Part shown: positions 31,888 to 43,042 of the stretch, one piece after another
Layout of the letters: each line of letters opens with the position of its first letter
Position numbering within the stretch: the stretch's first letter is position 1
Assembly: GCA_020466095.1 (NCBI GenBank)
Contig: CM035808.1
Span: 74,579,188 to 74,643,187, forward strand
Direction of reading: 5' to 3'
Source: Chlorops oryzae
Taxonomy: Eukaryota; Arthropoda; Insecta; Diptera; Chloropidae
DNA length: 64,000 nt
The notes under the pieces: generated by a model
Database searches by the model: none
What the model saw: only the letters and a program-made list of their open reading frames with translations
Told to the model about the DNA's origin: nothing
Made by a program: the position numbers and the translations under genes

Positions 31888-31901
31888 AAAAGGGGGAGGG
31901 A
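31888..31901 (+). promoter_or_regulatory. polypurine tract
   Basis: AAAAGGGGGAGGGA directly before the 3' LTR, the plus-strand primer site for reverse transcription. Confidence 0.88.
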
Positions 31902-32414
31902 TGTTATGAGTCAAACAGCAGAGCAGCTCATCTTGTAGCTTACGAAATACCGCTAGCGACGGCAGACGGCCAAAAATGCAAGCTGGCATTTTGGACCTTC
32001 ATACAAGCGTGCCAAGTGCAACTTTACAACATAGGTGACCTTACGCAGAATCGCCGAGCATGCGAATTATGCGAATATGAGAATCGAATGTTCGTGGGAA
32101 CAAAACGACCAACAAACCCGGAAGCACACCTGGACAGATCAGCATGCGTCAGCAGGCCCATGACACCGTTCCCGAAGAACAAATCAGCGTCTGCAGAGCG
32201 CAGACTCAGGTTTAAATATATAGAATAATTAGTATATAAGCTTTTGTATTCTAAACTAAGAGTCAGTTGAAATCAGTTGCTAAATATAAGTTGCAGTTAA
32301 CAGTTGTAGATAATCGTTTAATAAATAATGATAAATTATAAAACTAAAGAGCGTTTTCTTTAGAAAATTCGGTCCGATAGGCGAGTGAGGGATTTCGGTA
32401 AAATCCTCACAACA
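31902..32414 (+). repeat. 3' LTR
   Basis: Same 513 bp as the 5' LTR with no difference seen by eye, followed by the duplicated TTGG. Confidence 0.95.
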
Positions 32415-32418
32415 TTGG

Positions 32419-33175
32419 CTACTTTAGAGAAGAGTAGAATGTACAGAAGTAAAACGAATGCATTGAAATTCCATATGTGTCAATCGACGAGTTTTGCTAG
32501 TTACTATTGTTGCGGAATTGCTGTCCTTTATTAACAGGACAATGGAATTGCATTGCAAACATATTCCTTCGAACAAACTGTACTGAACCAAGTACTCTAA
32601 AAAAAAAAACATTCCTCGCTAATCAAACGAACTGCAATCATATTTTTAGGTGCATGCATTATTGGAAAGCGTAATTATCACGCATCTTCCGCAGCGTGAA
32701 ACGTTCCGCAGCTTGCGCCATTGGAGCTAACTCTTAAGGAGCTTCTTTGAACATTTCATTTTTAAAATAAAATATTCACTCATATTTCACAACTTTTTAA
32801 GCGAACAAAAGAAAACCACAAAATATCAAAACAACATTCGCATATCGCACCCCGGCAACTAAAGCGACACAACTTAAAATTTGTGAATTTTGAGTTATGC
32901 TGTGGATCTTGTTCATAAGCCACCTGTCTACCTGCACGAAAAATTCTATTCCGATTTTTTTATTATAAAAAGCCAAAAAAACAAAGCCAATGCCTTTCTT
33001 CTTGCTTCGATTGACACTGCGACGCATTTTGTTTTTCGCGTTTTCTGAGAAATTACAAATTTTGAGTTATGACTCTTTAGTTTCCTGGGTGTGATATTTT
33101 AACACCCCGTTTTTACTTAGTCGTTTTAGCTTAAACGATCCAAATAACGAGCCAAACCGTAAATGTAAGCGCCTG
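32419..33175. other. foldback loop, right part; no gene seen
   Basis: AT-rich and stop-rich. No inverted or direct repeats of note. Confidence 0.45.
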
Positions 33176-34959
33176 ATTAATCGTGCATTTTTATTGACGT
33201 GTAAGCGGTGACTTCACTACCGTGTTGACGTAGTATGTAATAACTAAGCAGCTTAATCCGTCATAGCTACCTATTTTAGATCAGAGAATAATCTCACTGA
33301 GAAATTACAATGGGAGAAATACAAACGTGTATCTTCAAAACAGCATATTTCGCTTAACATCTTCTTCGTTTAAAATCGCTATTTGGTTAAGGCCGTAAAA
33401 ACGTGATTCGTTTAACATCGCAATTTGCTTATTGGGGTTCAACATTTGGTTTCATATTTAAAATTGTGTTTGAAAATTTTCCAGTTAACCCCATAGGAAC
33501 AAAAATCATCTTTTCGAATTATGAATTATGGAAAAATAAGGATAATGATGTCATATTTCCAATAAAACTATTACATAAATAACAATTGTGCCAGGGTTCA
33601 TCAGACTTCTACTATCTCACTCCCACTTTATGTACTCTTAAACCTCTCTTGCGCAAATTGTGCTACAAAATATCATTTCAGTTAGTACAGAGATTAGTGC
33701 GTGCTAGCGCTGATTCCAAGCGCACAGAAAACAGACAGTCAGTTTTCAAATTTTATTCATCCCTTAAAACCCCTTTTTGGGGAAAAATGGATTTGCTCTT
33801 AATAGCCCATACTCAGATACTACGTAGGTAAGGTGCCCATTTGAAACACATGCAAAAAAACGAAAATTTACTTCGAAGTAATTTAGCTACTTTTGCATAT
33901 ACTCAGATGATAAGGAATCGAAAAGTAGGGAGTACACAGGGTTGCATCTGAATTTATGGATTAAATTCGGAAAATTATTGAACGTACTAATTCTTTATGC
34001 AAAGTAAGTGACTGGGCGGCCGATTTCGTCGCAAAACTACTTGTATTTCATGCTTCCATTTAGTTACAAATCGCATAAAGAGCGCACGCTTTGTTAATTT
34101 TTTTTAGAGAGCAATAGCGCCATCTGTGCCTCTTATAACGAAGCTGCAGAAAGATTGCTTACTTTATTTTATTGAGCAAGTATTTACTGCATATCTGAGT
34201 ATAGGCTATAAAACCAAAAAAGAGTTTGTCGCAACCATGCTATTCTGTTGCTCGAGTTATGACACAAGATCTAAGAGAGTTTTGAGAAGAAATACCATCT
34301 TGTAGGAATTAAGTACGCGTAGCATTCTGCTACATTTATTTTAATAAGTAATTTGAGTCTTGCTTTGAGCATCGATTATTTAAAAAATTCCCTTTTGGTT
34401 CAACAGAGCAGAGAATATCTGTTTTTTCGTTTTACCAAAATGTGTAGTAAAAACTCCCTCAAAAAGAGGAATATTTCTCAACTCGGCAACACTGACTCAG
34501 TTTTGATTTCATTTCCCCTTTTACCAAAATCTGTAGTAAAAATTCTCTCAGGAGGAAATTTTCCTCAACACTGACTCAGTTCCCCTTTAACTCAACTATA
34601 AGCGTTTTGATTGGCTGACGTGTTTGAAGTACGCGTTAATTTGAGAAGTTTCCATGTAAACTAAATTATTACTATTTTAATACACAAAATACGTATAGAT
34701 CATTTTTGATCACATTTATGAAAAGCAGGTGAAAAGCACTTTTATTTTATGTATGAAGTATGACAACTGACTATTCAGGTAACAAATTATACAGAAAAAT
34801 TTTGGTAGCAGAACATTTTCAGCAGAACATATTTTTTTCCAAACCTGTTAAAGCACAAATTTTTTTTTTTGTAAACACTGAAAGCTTTAAAAGAGCTTAA
34901 AAACATGGGTAAAAAAAAAATTTAAATTTCGTAGAATGTTTTGCTAAAAAAAGTGAGCT
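33176..34959 (-). repeat. right arm of the foldback inverted repeat
   Basis: Inverted partner of 15382-17814. It lacks the MITE and therefore shows the pre-insertion site (CTACCTATTTTAGATCAG near 33266-33283). Confidence 0.85.
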
Positions 34960-34989
34960 TAAAACATTAACGCTGGCGTAAACAATCAA

Positions 34990-35547
34990 AGCCAATGATC
35001 GCAAATATTAAGAACATCAGACGATTGGATCGGGCGAGCAAGCGGCAAGACGAAATGACCGAAACAGCTAGTCAGCAATTATGCCGCATAAGCTATGCAC
35101 AAGAAGTTCATCGTCTTAAATACTGACCTGCTCCAATAATAATAACAACAACAACACGTAGCAGGCGAAGACTGGAATAAAGCTGACGCTAGAGGTATTA
35201 AGCAACAGCAGCACGCACCAACAATGAGTAAGCTGACCTGATCGGCCTGATATATTGGGAACACGCAACAACAACAATCGAGATGACCCAGAAGAGTGTC
35301 ACAACAACCGATATTGCTAGAACAGCAATATCTCTTTATTAAAGCTAAAATTCGTGCACTGGAAGAGGACTACGATTAGAACCGTGAACCGAAGTATTCA
35401 GTAGATCTCAACTTTAACGCACCTACTCACGAGCCAGGACGTTGAAGTGTGGATCTCCGTGTTAGCTAGGGAATAGCTCAGTTAAGTTAGTTAGCATAAG
35501 GACTTAATGTTAGCTTTAAAATAAATAAATAAAAGTTATATTAAACA
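34990..35547 (+). repeat. probable BEL/Pao 5' LTR (start uncertain)
   Basis: Ends TTATATTAAACA at 35547 after several AATAAA signals (35522-35533); then TTAAATGGTTTCGAG, resembling BEL/Pao leaders, and a Gag ORF 87 bp further on. The left end was not located and may have been cut by the foldback insertion. Confidence 0.4.
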
Positions 35548-35634
35548 TTAAATGGTTTCGAGTAATTCCTTGCGTTAATCTACTTAGACGCGCTCCCTAG
35601 ACGACACAACACTTGCAAGGCAAAGATATAAGAG

Positions 35635-36118
35635 ATGTTGCAGACTTTTAGTACTGCTGCCAAAGTTGACACCCATTCGACAACCGACGAAACATCTATT
35701 TGCCTTGACCACGCCCCTTTGCTTACCAGCATTATCCTTCCACCTTGTGACACAGAGCCCTTCGAAGGCTCATACGAAACTTGGCCAGCGTTAAGAGACC
35801 TTTTCACTGCTATTAATATAGAGAACCCACGCCTTAACCCAGTACAAAAGTTATATTATTTAAGGCAAAAGACCAAGGGTAATGCAGGAAAAATAGTTCA
35901 ACATTACCCACTTAGTGCAAAAAATTTTGTTTTAGCATATGAAGCTCTGCGTGTTCGATATGACAATAAACGTGTTCTTCTTGCTAATCAATTAAGCCTT
36001 TATCTGAATTTGCCCTCCGCAACTACCGAAAGTTGTGAAGCGATTCAAAAAATTCAAGTCACTATCAGTGACTGCCTTGCGACACTTAAGTTGGGTGGAT
36101 ATGTTAGTTCTGGGTGTG
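35635..36118 (+). pseudogene. BEL/Pao Gag N-terminal half (DUF1759 region), truncated
   Basis: The ATG at 35635 follows the LTR-like leader. Residues about 35-150 match the DUF1759-type core of BEL/Pao Gag: LPPCDTEPFEGSYETWPALR, then DLFTAI, LNPVQKLYYLRQKTKGNAG, VLAYEALRVRYDNKR and LLANQL. The domain ends near LATLKLGGY (about residue 158). After about 36118 the frame runs into an unrelated 46-bp tandem repeat, so the rest of gag and all of pol are gone. It is a different family from the GC-rich BEL/Pao copy at the right end of the window. Confidence 0.8.
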
Positions 36119-36150
36119 CAACTTTTTTTGTATGGAAAATCGGAAAAAGA

Positions 36151-36288
36151 CGCACATTGAAATCTTTGAAAATTTTTGGCGGTTTGTATGAGATGTCGCA
36201 CATTGAAATCTTTGAAAATTTTTGGCGGTTTGTATGAGATGTCGCACATTGAAATCGTTGAAAATATATGGTGGTTTATATGAAGAGG
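36151..36288 (+). repeat. 46-bp tandem repeat, three copies
   Basis: Units start at 36151, 36197 and 36243 (CGCACATTGAAATC...). The first two are nearly identical; the third has diverged. Confidence 0.85.
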
Positions 36289-36764
36289 TAAGGGGGTTAG
36301 AAACTGTGCGGTAGGAGAGCATATATAGTTCAATATGTAAACATTGGACTCGAGCTGGAGTTGACTTATCGCTACTGAAGGCATTGAGAGAAGATAAGGC
36401 ATGATTTTTTTAGACAGAAAAAGTTGAAGCTTGCCTCATTGGATGTTTATTCAAAAATTGTTCAAGTTCAAGTTCAGTTCAATCAGGGGGATATTACAAT
36501 TTTTTGGAAAAGAAAAACAAACAGTTGCATCCCAATTATTTCTTAAGAAAAATTTATTGATAAGAATTGTACAACATGAACAAAATTGTGAACCGAAGTG
36601 TGTATAAAATCAGATATTCTCTTTTGACGTTGAAATTCCTTAAAGTGAAATCAAACAGTTCAGTTTAAATTTAGTACAGTAATTGGAGGAAACTAAAAAA
36701 TAGTTCTAAAAAAAAAAAATAACCTTACGATCCGAGTAATCAGACAAAATAGCCATTTCTTTTT
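36289..36764. other. no gene seen; partial flank shared with DINE elements
   Basis: Mostly unique AT-rich sequence. The last 20-25 bp (GACAAAATAGCCATTTC) also precede the DINE-like elements at 38541, 40604 and 48977. Confidence 0.45.
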
Positions 36765-36895
36765 TTTATACCTTTTCCGAAGGAAAGGGTATATTAAGTT
36801 TGGCTCGGAGTATGTAACATACCAAAGGAGTCGCGATAGATATAGACATATATATATATTCTTGATCAGGGTGACAAGAGGAATCGATCTAGCCA

Positions 36896-36931
<36 letters not shown>

Positions 36932-37035
36932 GGTCACACTTTAGTTTTTCGTAATTAACTCCTAGGCCATGAAAGATATCATATTGAAATTCGGCATGGA
37001 CATAAACCAGATAAATGTCCGAAAAACTGCATAAT

Positions 37036-37584
37036 ATATATTTTCGATACAAGTGTCGAAATGAAGCTTTTTTTTGCACGAGTGGTAAATGTTGTAAAAC
37101 GAGGCGCAGCCGAGTTTTACAATACCACGAGTGCGAAAAAAGCTAAGTTTCGACACGAGTGCCGAACAATATTTTATGCAATAAGATTTCAAACTAGATT
37201 TTAACCTAAATTTAAGAAAGCGTGTTTTTTGTTTGTTTGTTATTGTGAAGAAATTTTTTATTTTGATTTGACAGATTCATAATTTGAAATTCTTTATTAT
37301 ACAACTTCGTAGTATGCTCTGCTTATTTTTGCCTTGTATTTTTTGAAATGCGTGCATTTTGAAATTTATTATTGCACGCCTTGCCTTGTATTTTTTGAAA
37401 TGCGTGCGTTTTGAAATTTATTATTGCACGCCTTGAAATTCATTCTTAAAAAACCATGTAGTATGCCATGCTTTTTGTTTGTATAAACAATTTTTTATAC
37501 TTTCTCAAAACTAGTGTCATAATATGCTTCATTATGATTTTAAAATCGACATCATAATAGGCCTATTATGATGTCGAATTGCAT
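37036..37584. mobile_element. hairpin-forming insertion within DINE element 1
   Basis: Absent from the sister elements at the same point. Flanked by TGCATA-like words. The left part forms an imperfect foldback with arms of about 60 bp around GTAAAACGAGGC-GCA-GCCGAGTTTTAC (near 37096-37122). The right part contains two copies of a segment of about 48 bp (GAAATGCGTGC...TTATTGCACGCC). Confidence 0.6.
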
Positions 37585-37911
37585 AAAAATTGTTTTCGTA
37601 GTCCCTCCTTGGGTCGTGGGAAGTGGTTCAGAAGTTTCAAAAATCACGATTTTTAACGTTTTTCGTGGATAACTTTTTTACTATACATCCCAGCTTATTG
37701 AAATTTGGTGTGTGTATAGCTACTATGTAGACTTAAGCTTTCGCTGAAAAAAAATTGCGACATCGCTATAACTATGGTCATCATCCTACATATAAGAAAA
37801 AAACACTTTTTCTCTTATTCTCATATCTGTATACAAAAATGATTTTTTTTTTTTGCTTCTTCCGATTGTGTATTTTGCCGCCAAATATAGTCGTCACTTA
37901 AGGTTAAAATT

Positions 37912-38240
37912 TGGCCATGACCACCATTCGCGAAATTCGCGAAAATTTGATTTTCACTATTTTGAATTGAGTATTTCGCAGCTAAACAAAATGTCCTCTA
38001 AGGGTTAAAATTTGATCAAGACCACCATCCGCGAAATTCGCAAAAAATTGATTTTCACTATTTTGAATTGAGTATTTCGCAGCTAAACAAAATGTCCTCT
38101 AAGGGTTAAAATTTTATCAAGACCACCATTCGCGAAATTCGCAAAAATTTGATTTTCACTATTTTAAATTGAGTATTTCGCAGCTAAACAAAATGTCCTC
38201 TAAGGGTTAAAATTTGACTATGACCACCATTCGCGATTTT
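37912..38240 (+). repeat. 101-bp satellite array, about 3 monomers
   Basis: Monomers contain ACCACCATTCGCGAAATTCG and CTAAACAAAATGTCC. Confidence 0.85.
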
Positions 38241-38429
38241 TTTTTGCTTAATAATAATCTCGAGTTTTAGAAGCTAAATCGAAGTACAGATAAGGTATAA
38301 ATAGATATCCAAGCTAGAACAACGAAAACGGCAGAAATTTTCGTTAAGGTAATGTTTTAACATATTTTAGGCTGAGGAAAAGGTATGTGTGCAATCGGCT
38401 TTGCCGATGTAAACTTCTTTACTTGTTTT

Positions 38430-38540
38430 ATTTTTGTTTTTGGGACTGCTACCGTTGCTTTTTGTTTTATTTACATAAATACCTGCTGTTTGACAATAGG
38501 ATATGAAAAAAATATTCTACAAGACAAAATAGCCATTTCT
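38430..38540 (+). repeat. spacer between DINE elements 1 and 2
   Basis: 111 bp (GGGACTGCTACCGTTGC ... GACAAAATAGCC) repeated almost exactly at 40493-40603 and 48866-48976, showing that spacer plus element were duplicated together. Confidence 0.85.
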
Positions 38541-38686
38541 TTTTATACCTTTTCCGAAGGAAAGGGTATATTAAGTTTGGCACGGAGTATGTAACATACC
38601 AAAGGAGTCGCGATAGATATATACATATATATATATTCTTGATCAGGGTGACAAGAGGAGTCGATCTAGCCATGTCTGTCTGTCTT

Positions 38687-38740
<54 letters not shown>

Positions 38741-40492
38741 GGTCACACTTTAGTTTTTCGTAATTTACTCCTAAGCCATGAAAGATATCATATTGAAATT
38801 CGGCATGGACATGAACCAGGTAAATGTCCGAAAAACTGCATAAAAACTGTTTTCGTAGTCCCTCCTTGGGTCGTGGGAAGTGGTTCAGAAGTTTCAAAAA
38901 TCACGATTTTTAAGGTTTTTCCTGGATAACTTTTTTACTATACATCCCAGCTTATTGAAATTTGGTGTGTGTATAGCTACCATGTAGACTTAAGCTTTCG
39001 CTGAAAAAAAATAGCGACATCGCTATAACTATGGTCATCATCCTACACATTAGAAAAAAACACTCTTTCTCTTATTCTCATATCTGTATACAAAAATGAT
39101 TTTTTTTTTGCTTCTTCCGATTGCGTATTTTGCCGCCAAATAAAGTCGTCACTTAAGGTTAAAATTTGACCATGACCACCATTCGCGAAATTCGCGAAAA
39201 TTTGATTTTCACTATTTTGAATTGAGTATTTCGCAGCTAAACAAAATGTCCTCTAAGGGTTAAAATTTTATCAAGACCACCATTCGCGAAATTCGCAAAA
39301 ATTTGATTTTCACTATTTTGAATTGAGTATTTCGCAGCTAAACAAAATGTCCTGTAAGGGTTAAAATTTTATCAAGACCACCATTCGCGAAATTCGCAAA
39401 AAATTGATTTTCACTATTTTGAATTGAGTATTTCGCAGCTAAACAAAATGTCCTCTAAGGGTTCAAAATTAATCAAGACCACCATTCGCGAAATTCGCAA
39501 AAAATTGATTTTCACTATTTTGAATTGAGTATTTCGCAGCTAAACAAAATGTCCTCTAAGGGTTAAAAATTTATCAAGACCACCATTCGCGAAATTCGCA
39601 AAAAATTGATTTTCACTATTTTGAATTGAGTATTTCGCAGCTAAACAAAATGTCCTGTAAGGGTTAAAATTTTATCAAGACCACCATTCGCGAAATTCGC
39701 AAAAAATTGATTTTCACTATTTTGAATTGAGTATTTCGCAGCTAAACAAAATGTCCTCTAAGGGTTAAAAATTTATCAAGACCACCATTCGCGAAATTCG
39801 CAAAAAATTGATTTTCACTATTTTGAATTGAGTATTTCGCAGCTAAACAAAATGTCCTCTAAGGGTTAAAATTTTATCAAGACCACCATTCGCGAAATTC
39901 GCAAAAATTTGATTTTCACTATTTTAAATTGAGTATTTCGCAGGTAAACAAAATGTCCTGTAAGGGTTAAAATTTTATCAAGACCACCATTCGCGAAATT
40001 CGCAAAAAATTGATTTTCACTATTTTGAATTGAGTATTTCGCAGCTAAACAAAATGTCCTCTAAGGGTTAAAAATTTATCAAGACCACCATTCGCGAAAT
40101 TCGCAAAAAATTGATTTTCACTATTTTGAATTGAGTATTTCGCAGCTAAACAAAATGTCCTCTAAGGGTTAAAATTTTATCAAGACCACCATTCGCGAAA
40201 TTCGCAAAAATTTGATTTTCACTATTTTAAATTGAGTATTTCGCAGCTAAACAAAATGTCCTCTAAGGGTTAAAATTTGACCATGACCACCATTCGCGAT
40301 TTTTTTTTGCTTAATAATAATCTCGAGTTTTAGAAGCTAAATCGAAGTACAGATAAGGTATAAATAGATATCCAAGCTAGAACAACGAAAACGGCAGGAA
40401 TTTTCGTTAAGGTAATGTTTTAACATATTTTAGGCTGAGGAAAAGGTATGTGTGCAATCGGCTTTGCCGATGTAAACTTCTTTACTTGTTTT
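38541..40492 (+). mobile_element. DINE-1/Helentron-like element 2
   Basis: Same structure as element 1 without the hairpin insertion. (GTCT)n at 38671-38739, satellite array of about 11 monomers (39172-40300), 3' stem-loop at 40457-40471. Confidence 0.8.
39172..40300 (+). repeat. 101-bp satellite array, about 11 monomers
   Basis: Period measured directly at 39481 and 39582 (101 bp). Nearly all monomers are of the GCAGCTAAACAAAATGTCC type. Confidence 0.9.
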
Positions 40493-40603
40493 ATTTTTGT
40501 TTTTGGGACTGCTACCGTTGCTTTTTGTTTTATTTACATAAATACCTGCTGTTTGACAATAGGATATGAAAAAAAAATATTCTACAAGACAAAATAGCCA
40601 TTT
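40493..40603 (+). repeat. spacer between DINE elements 2 and 3
   Basis: Copy of 38430-38540. Confidence 0.85.
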
Positions 40604-40749
40604 CTTTTTATACCTTTTCCGAAGGAAAGGGTATATTAAGTTTGGCACGGAGTATGTAACATACCAAAGGAGTCGCGATAGATATATACATATATATATT
40701 CTTGATCAGGGTGACAAGAGGAGTCGATCTAGCCATGTCTGTCTGTCTT

Positions 40750-40804
<55 letters not shown>

Positions 40805-42769
40805 GCCTGTCTGTCGGTCACACTTTAGTTTTTCGTAATTTACTCCTAAGCCATGAAAGATATCATATTGAAATTCGGCATGGACATGAACCAGGTAAAT
40901 GTCCGAAAAACTGCATAAAAACTGTTTTCGTAGTCCCTCCTTGGGTCGTGGGAAGTGGTTCAGAAGTTTCAAAAATCACGATTTTTAAGGTTTTTCCTGG
41001 ATAACTTTTTTACTATACATCCCAGCTTATTGAAATTTGGTGTGTGTATAGCTACCATGTAGACTTAAGCTTTCGCTGAAAAAAAATAGCGACATCGCTA
41101 TAACTATGGTCATCATCCTACACATTAGAAAAAAACACTCTTTCTCTTATTCTCATATCTGTATACAAAAATGATTTTTTTTTGCTTCTTCCGATTGTGT
41201 ATTTTGCCGCCAAATAAAGTCGTCACTTAAGGTTAAAATTTGACCATGACCACCATTCGCGAAATTCGCGAAAATTTGATTTTCACTATTTTGAATTGAG
41301 TATTTCGCAGCTAAACAAAATGTCCTCTAAGGGTTAAAATTTTATCAAGACCACCATTCGCGAAATTCGCAAAAATTTGATTTTCACTATTTTGAATTGA
41401 GTATTTCGCAGCTAAACAAAATGTCCTCTAAATGTTAAAATTTTATCAAGACCACCATTCGCGAAATTCGCAAAAATTTGATTTTCACTATTTTGAATTG
41501 AGTATTTCGCAGCTAAACAAAATTTCCTCTAAGGGTTAAAAATTTATCAAGACCACCATTCGCGAAATTCGCAAAAATTTGATTTTTACTATTTTGAATT
41601 GAGTATTTCGCAGCTTAACAAAATGTCCTCTAAGGGTTAAAAGTTTATCAAGACCACCATTCGCGAAATTCGCAAAAATTTGATTTTCACTATTTTGAAT
41701 TGAGTATTTCGCAGCTAAACAAAATGTCCTCTAAGGGTTAAAATTTTATCAAGACCACCATTCGCGAAATTCGCAAAAATTTGATTTTCACTATTTTGAA
41801 TTGAGTATTTCGCAGCTAAACAAAATGTCCTCTAAGGGTTAAAATTTTATCAAGACCTCCATTCTTGAAATTCGAAAAAATTTGATTTTCACTTTTTTGG
41901 ATTGAGTATTTCGCAGCTAAACAAAATGTCCTCTAAGGGTTAAAATTTTATCAAGACCACCATTCGCGAAATTCGAAAAATTTGATTTTCACTATTTTGA
42001 TTTGAGTATTTCGCAGCTAAACAAAATGTCCTCTAAGGGTTAAAATTTTATCAAGACCACCATTCGCGAAATTCGCAAAAATTTGATTTTCACTATTTTG
42101 AATTGAGTATTTCGCAGCTAAACAAAATGTCCTCTAAGGGTTAAAATTTTATCAAGACCACCATTCGCGAAATGCGCAAAAATTTGATATTCACTATTTT
42201 GAATTGAGTATTTCGCAGCTAAACAAAATGTCCTCTAAGGGTTAAAATTTTATCAAGACCACCATTCGCGAAATTCGCAAAAATTTGATTTTCACTATTT
42301 TGAATTGAGTATTTCGCAGCTAAACAAAATGTCCTCTAAGGGTTAAAATTTTATCAAGACCACCATTCGCGAAATTCGCAAAAATTTGATTTTCACTATT
42401 TTGAATTGAGTATATTTCGCAGCTAAACAAAATGTCCTCTAAGGGTTAAAATTTTATCAAGACCACCATTCGCGAAATTCGCAAAAATTTGATTTACACT
42501 ATTTTGAATTGAGTATTTCGCAGCTAGACATAATGTCGTCTAACGGTTAAAATTTGACCATGACCACCATTCGCGAAAATTTTGTGCTTAATAATAATCT
42601 CGAATTTTAGAAGCTAAATCGAAGAACAGATAAGTTATAAATAGATATCCAAGCTAGAACAACGAAAACGGCAGGAATTTTCGTTAAGGTAATGTTTTAA
42701 CATATTTTAGGCTGAGGAAAAGGTATGTGTGCAATCGGCTTTGCCGATGTAAACTTCTTTACTTGTTTT
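40604..42769 (+). mobile_element. DINE-1/Helentron-like element 3
   Basis: (GTCT)n at 40736-40815, about 13 satellite monomers, 3' stem-loop 42734-42748. Its 3' end is joined directly to the 5' end of element 4. Confidence 0.8.
41239..42575 (+). repeat. 101-bp satellite array, about 13 monomers
   Basis: Same monomer type as in element 2; one diverged unit near 41845-41900. Confidence 0.9.
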
Positions 42770-42898
42770 TTTATACCTTTTCCGAAGGAAAGGGTATATT
42801 AAGTTTGGCTCGGAGTATGTAACATACCAAAGGAGTCGCGATAGATATAGACATATATATATTCTTGATCAGGGTGACAAGAGGAATCGATCTAGCCA

Positions 42899-42963
<65 letters not shown>

Positions 42964-42966
42964 GAC

Positions 42967-43042
<76 letters not shown>

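Larger units (their letters stand above)
21165..32414 (+). mobile_element. complete Ty3/gypsy LTR retrotransposon carrying a tyrosine phosphatase ORF
   Basis: 11,250 bp with 513-bp LTRs (21165-21677 and 31902-32414) identical by eye, a 4-bp duplication TTGG (21161-21164 and 32415-32418), a primer-binding site at 21682, a purine tract at 31888 and intact gag and pol. Domain order is PR-RT-RNase H-IN, the Ty3/gypsy order. In the env position it carries a protein tyrosine phosphatase reading frame, interrupted by a mariner. Identical LTRs imply recent insertion. Confidence 0.95.
15382..34959. mobile_element. giant foldback/MULE-like element with 1.78-kb terminal inverted repeats
   Basis: The ends (AGCTCACTTTTTTTAGC) are the outer ends of two inverted copies of a 1.78-kb sequence, 15382-17814 (including a 650-bp MITE) and 33176-34959. 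Directly outside both ends lies the same 9-bp word TAAAACATT (15373-15381 and 34960-34968), in direct orientation. A 9-bp duplication with long inverted repeats is the signature of Mutator-like and Foldback elements. No transposase was found in the loop. The loop has collected a hAT MITE, a hAT zinc-finger scrap and an 11.25-kb LTR retrotransposon; without insertions the element would be about 6.9 kb. An inverted segmental duplication is the alternative, but the exact direct 9-mer argues for transposition. Confidence 0.75.
36765..38429 (+). mobile_element. DINE-1/Helentron-like element 1
   Basis: Starts with a TATACC...GGTATA stem-loop (12-bp stem, GAA loop), then CTTGATCAGGGTGACAAGAG, a (GTCT)n tract, about 3 satellite monomers, and a 3' stem-loop ATCGGC-TTT-GCCGAT (38394-38408) followed by GTAAACTTCTTTAC. 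This order matches the DINE-1/INE-1 group of Helentron-associated elements. No helicase ORF. It carries an extra hairpin insertion at 37036-37584. Confidence 0.75.
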
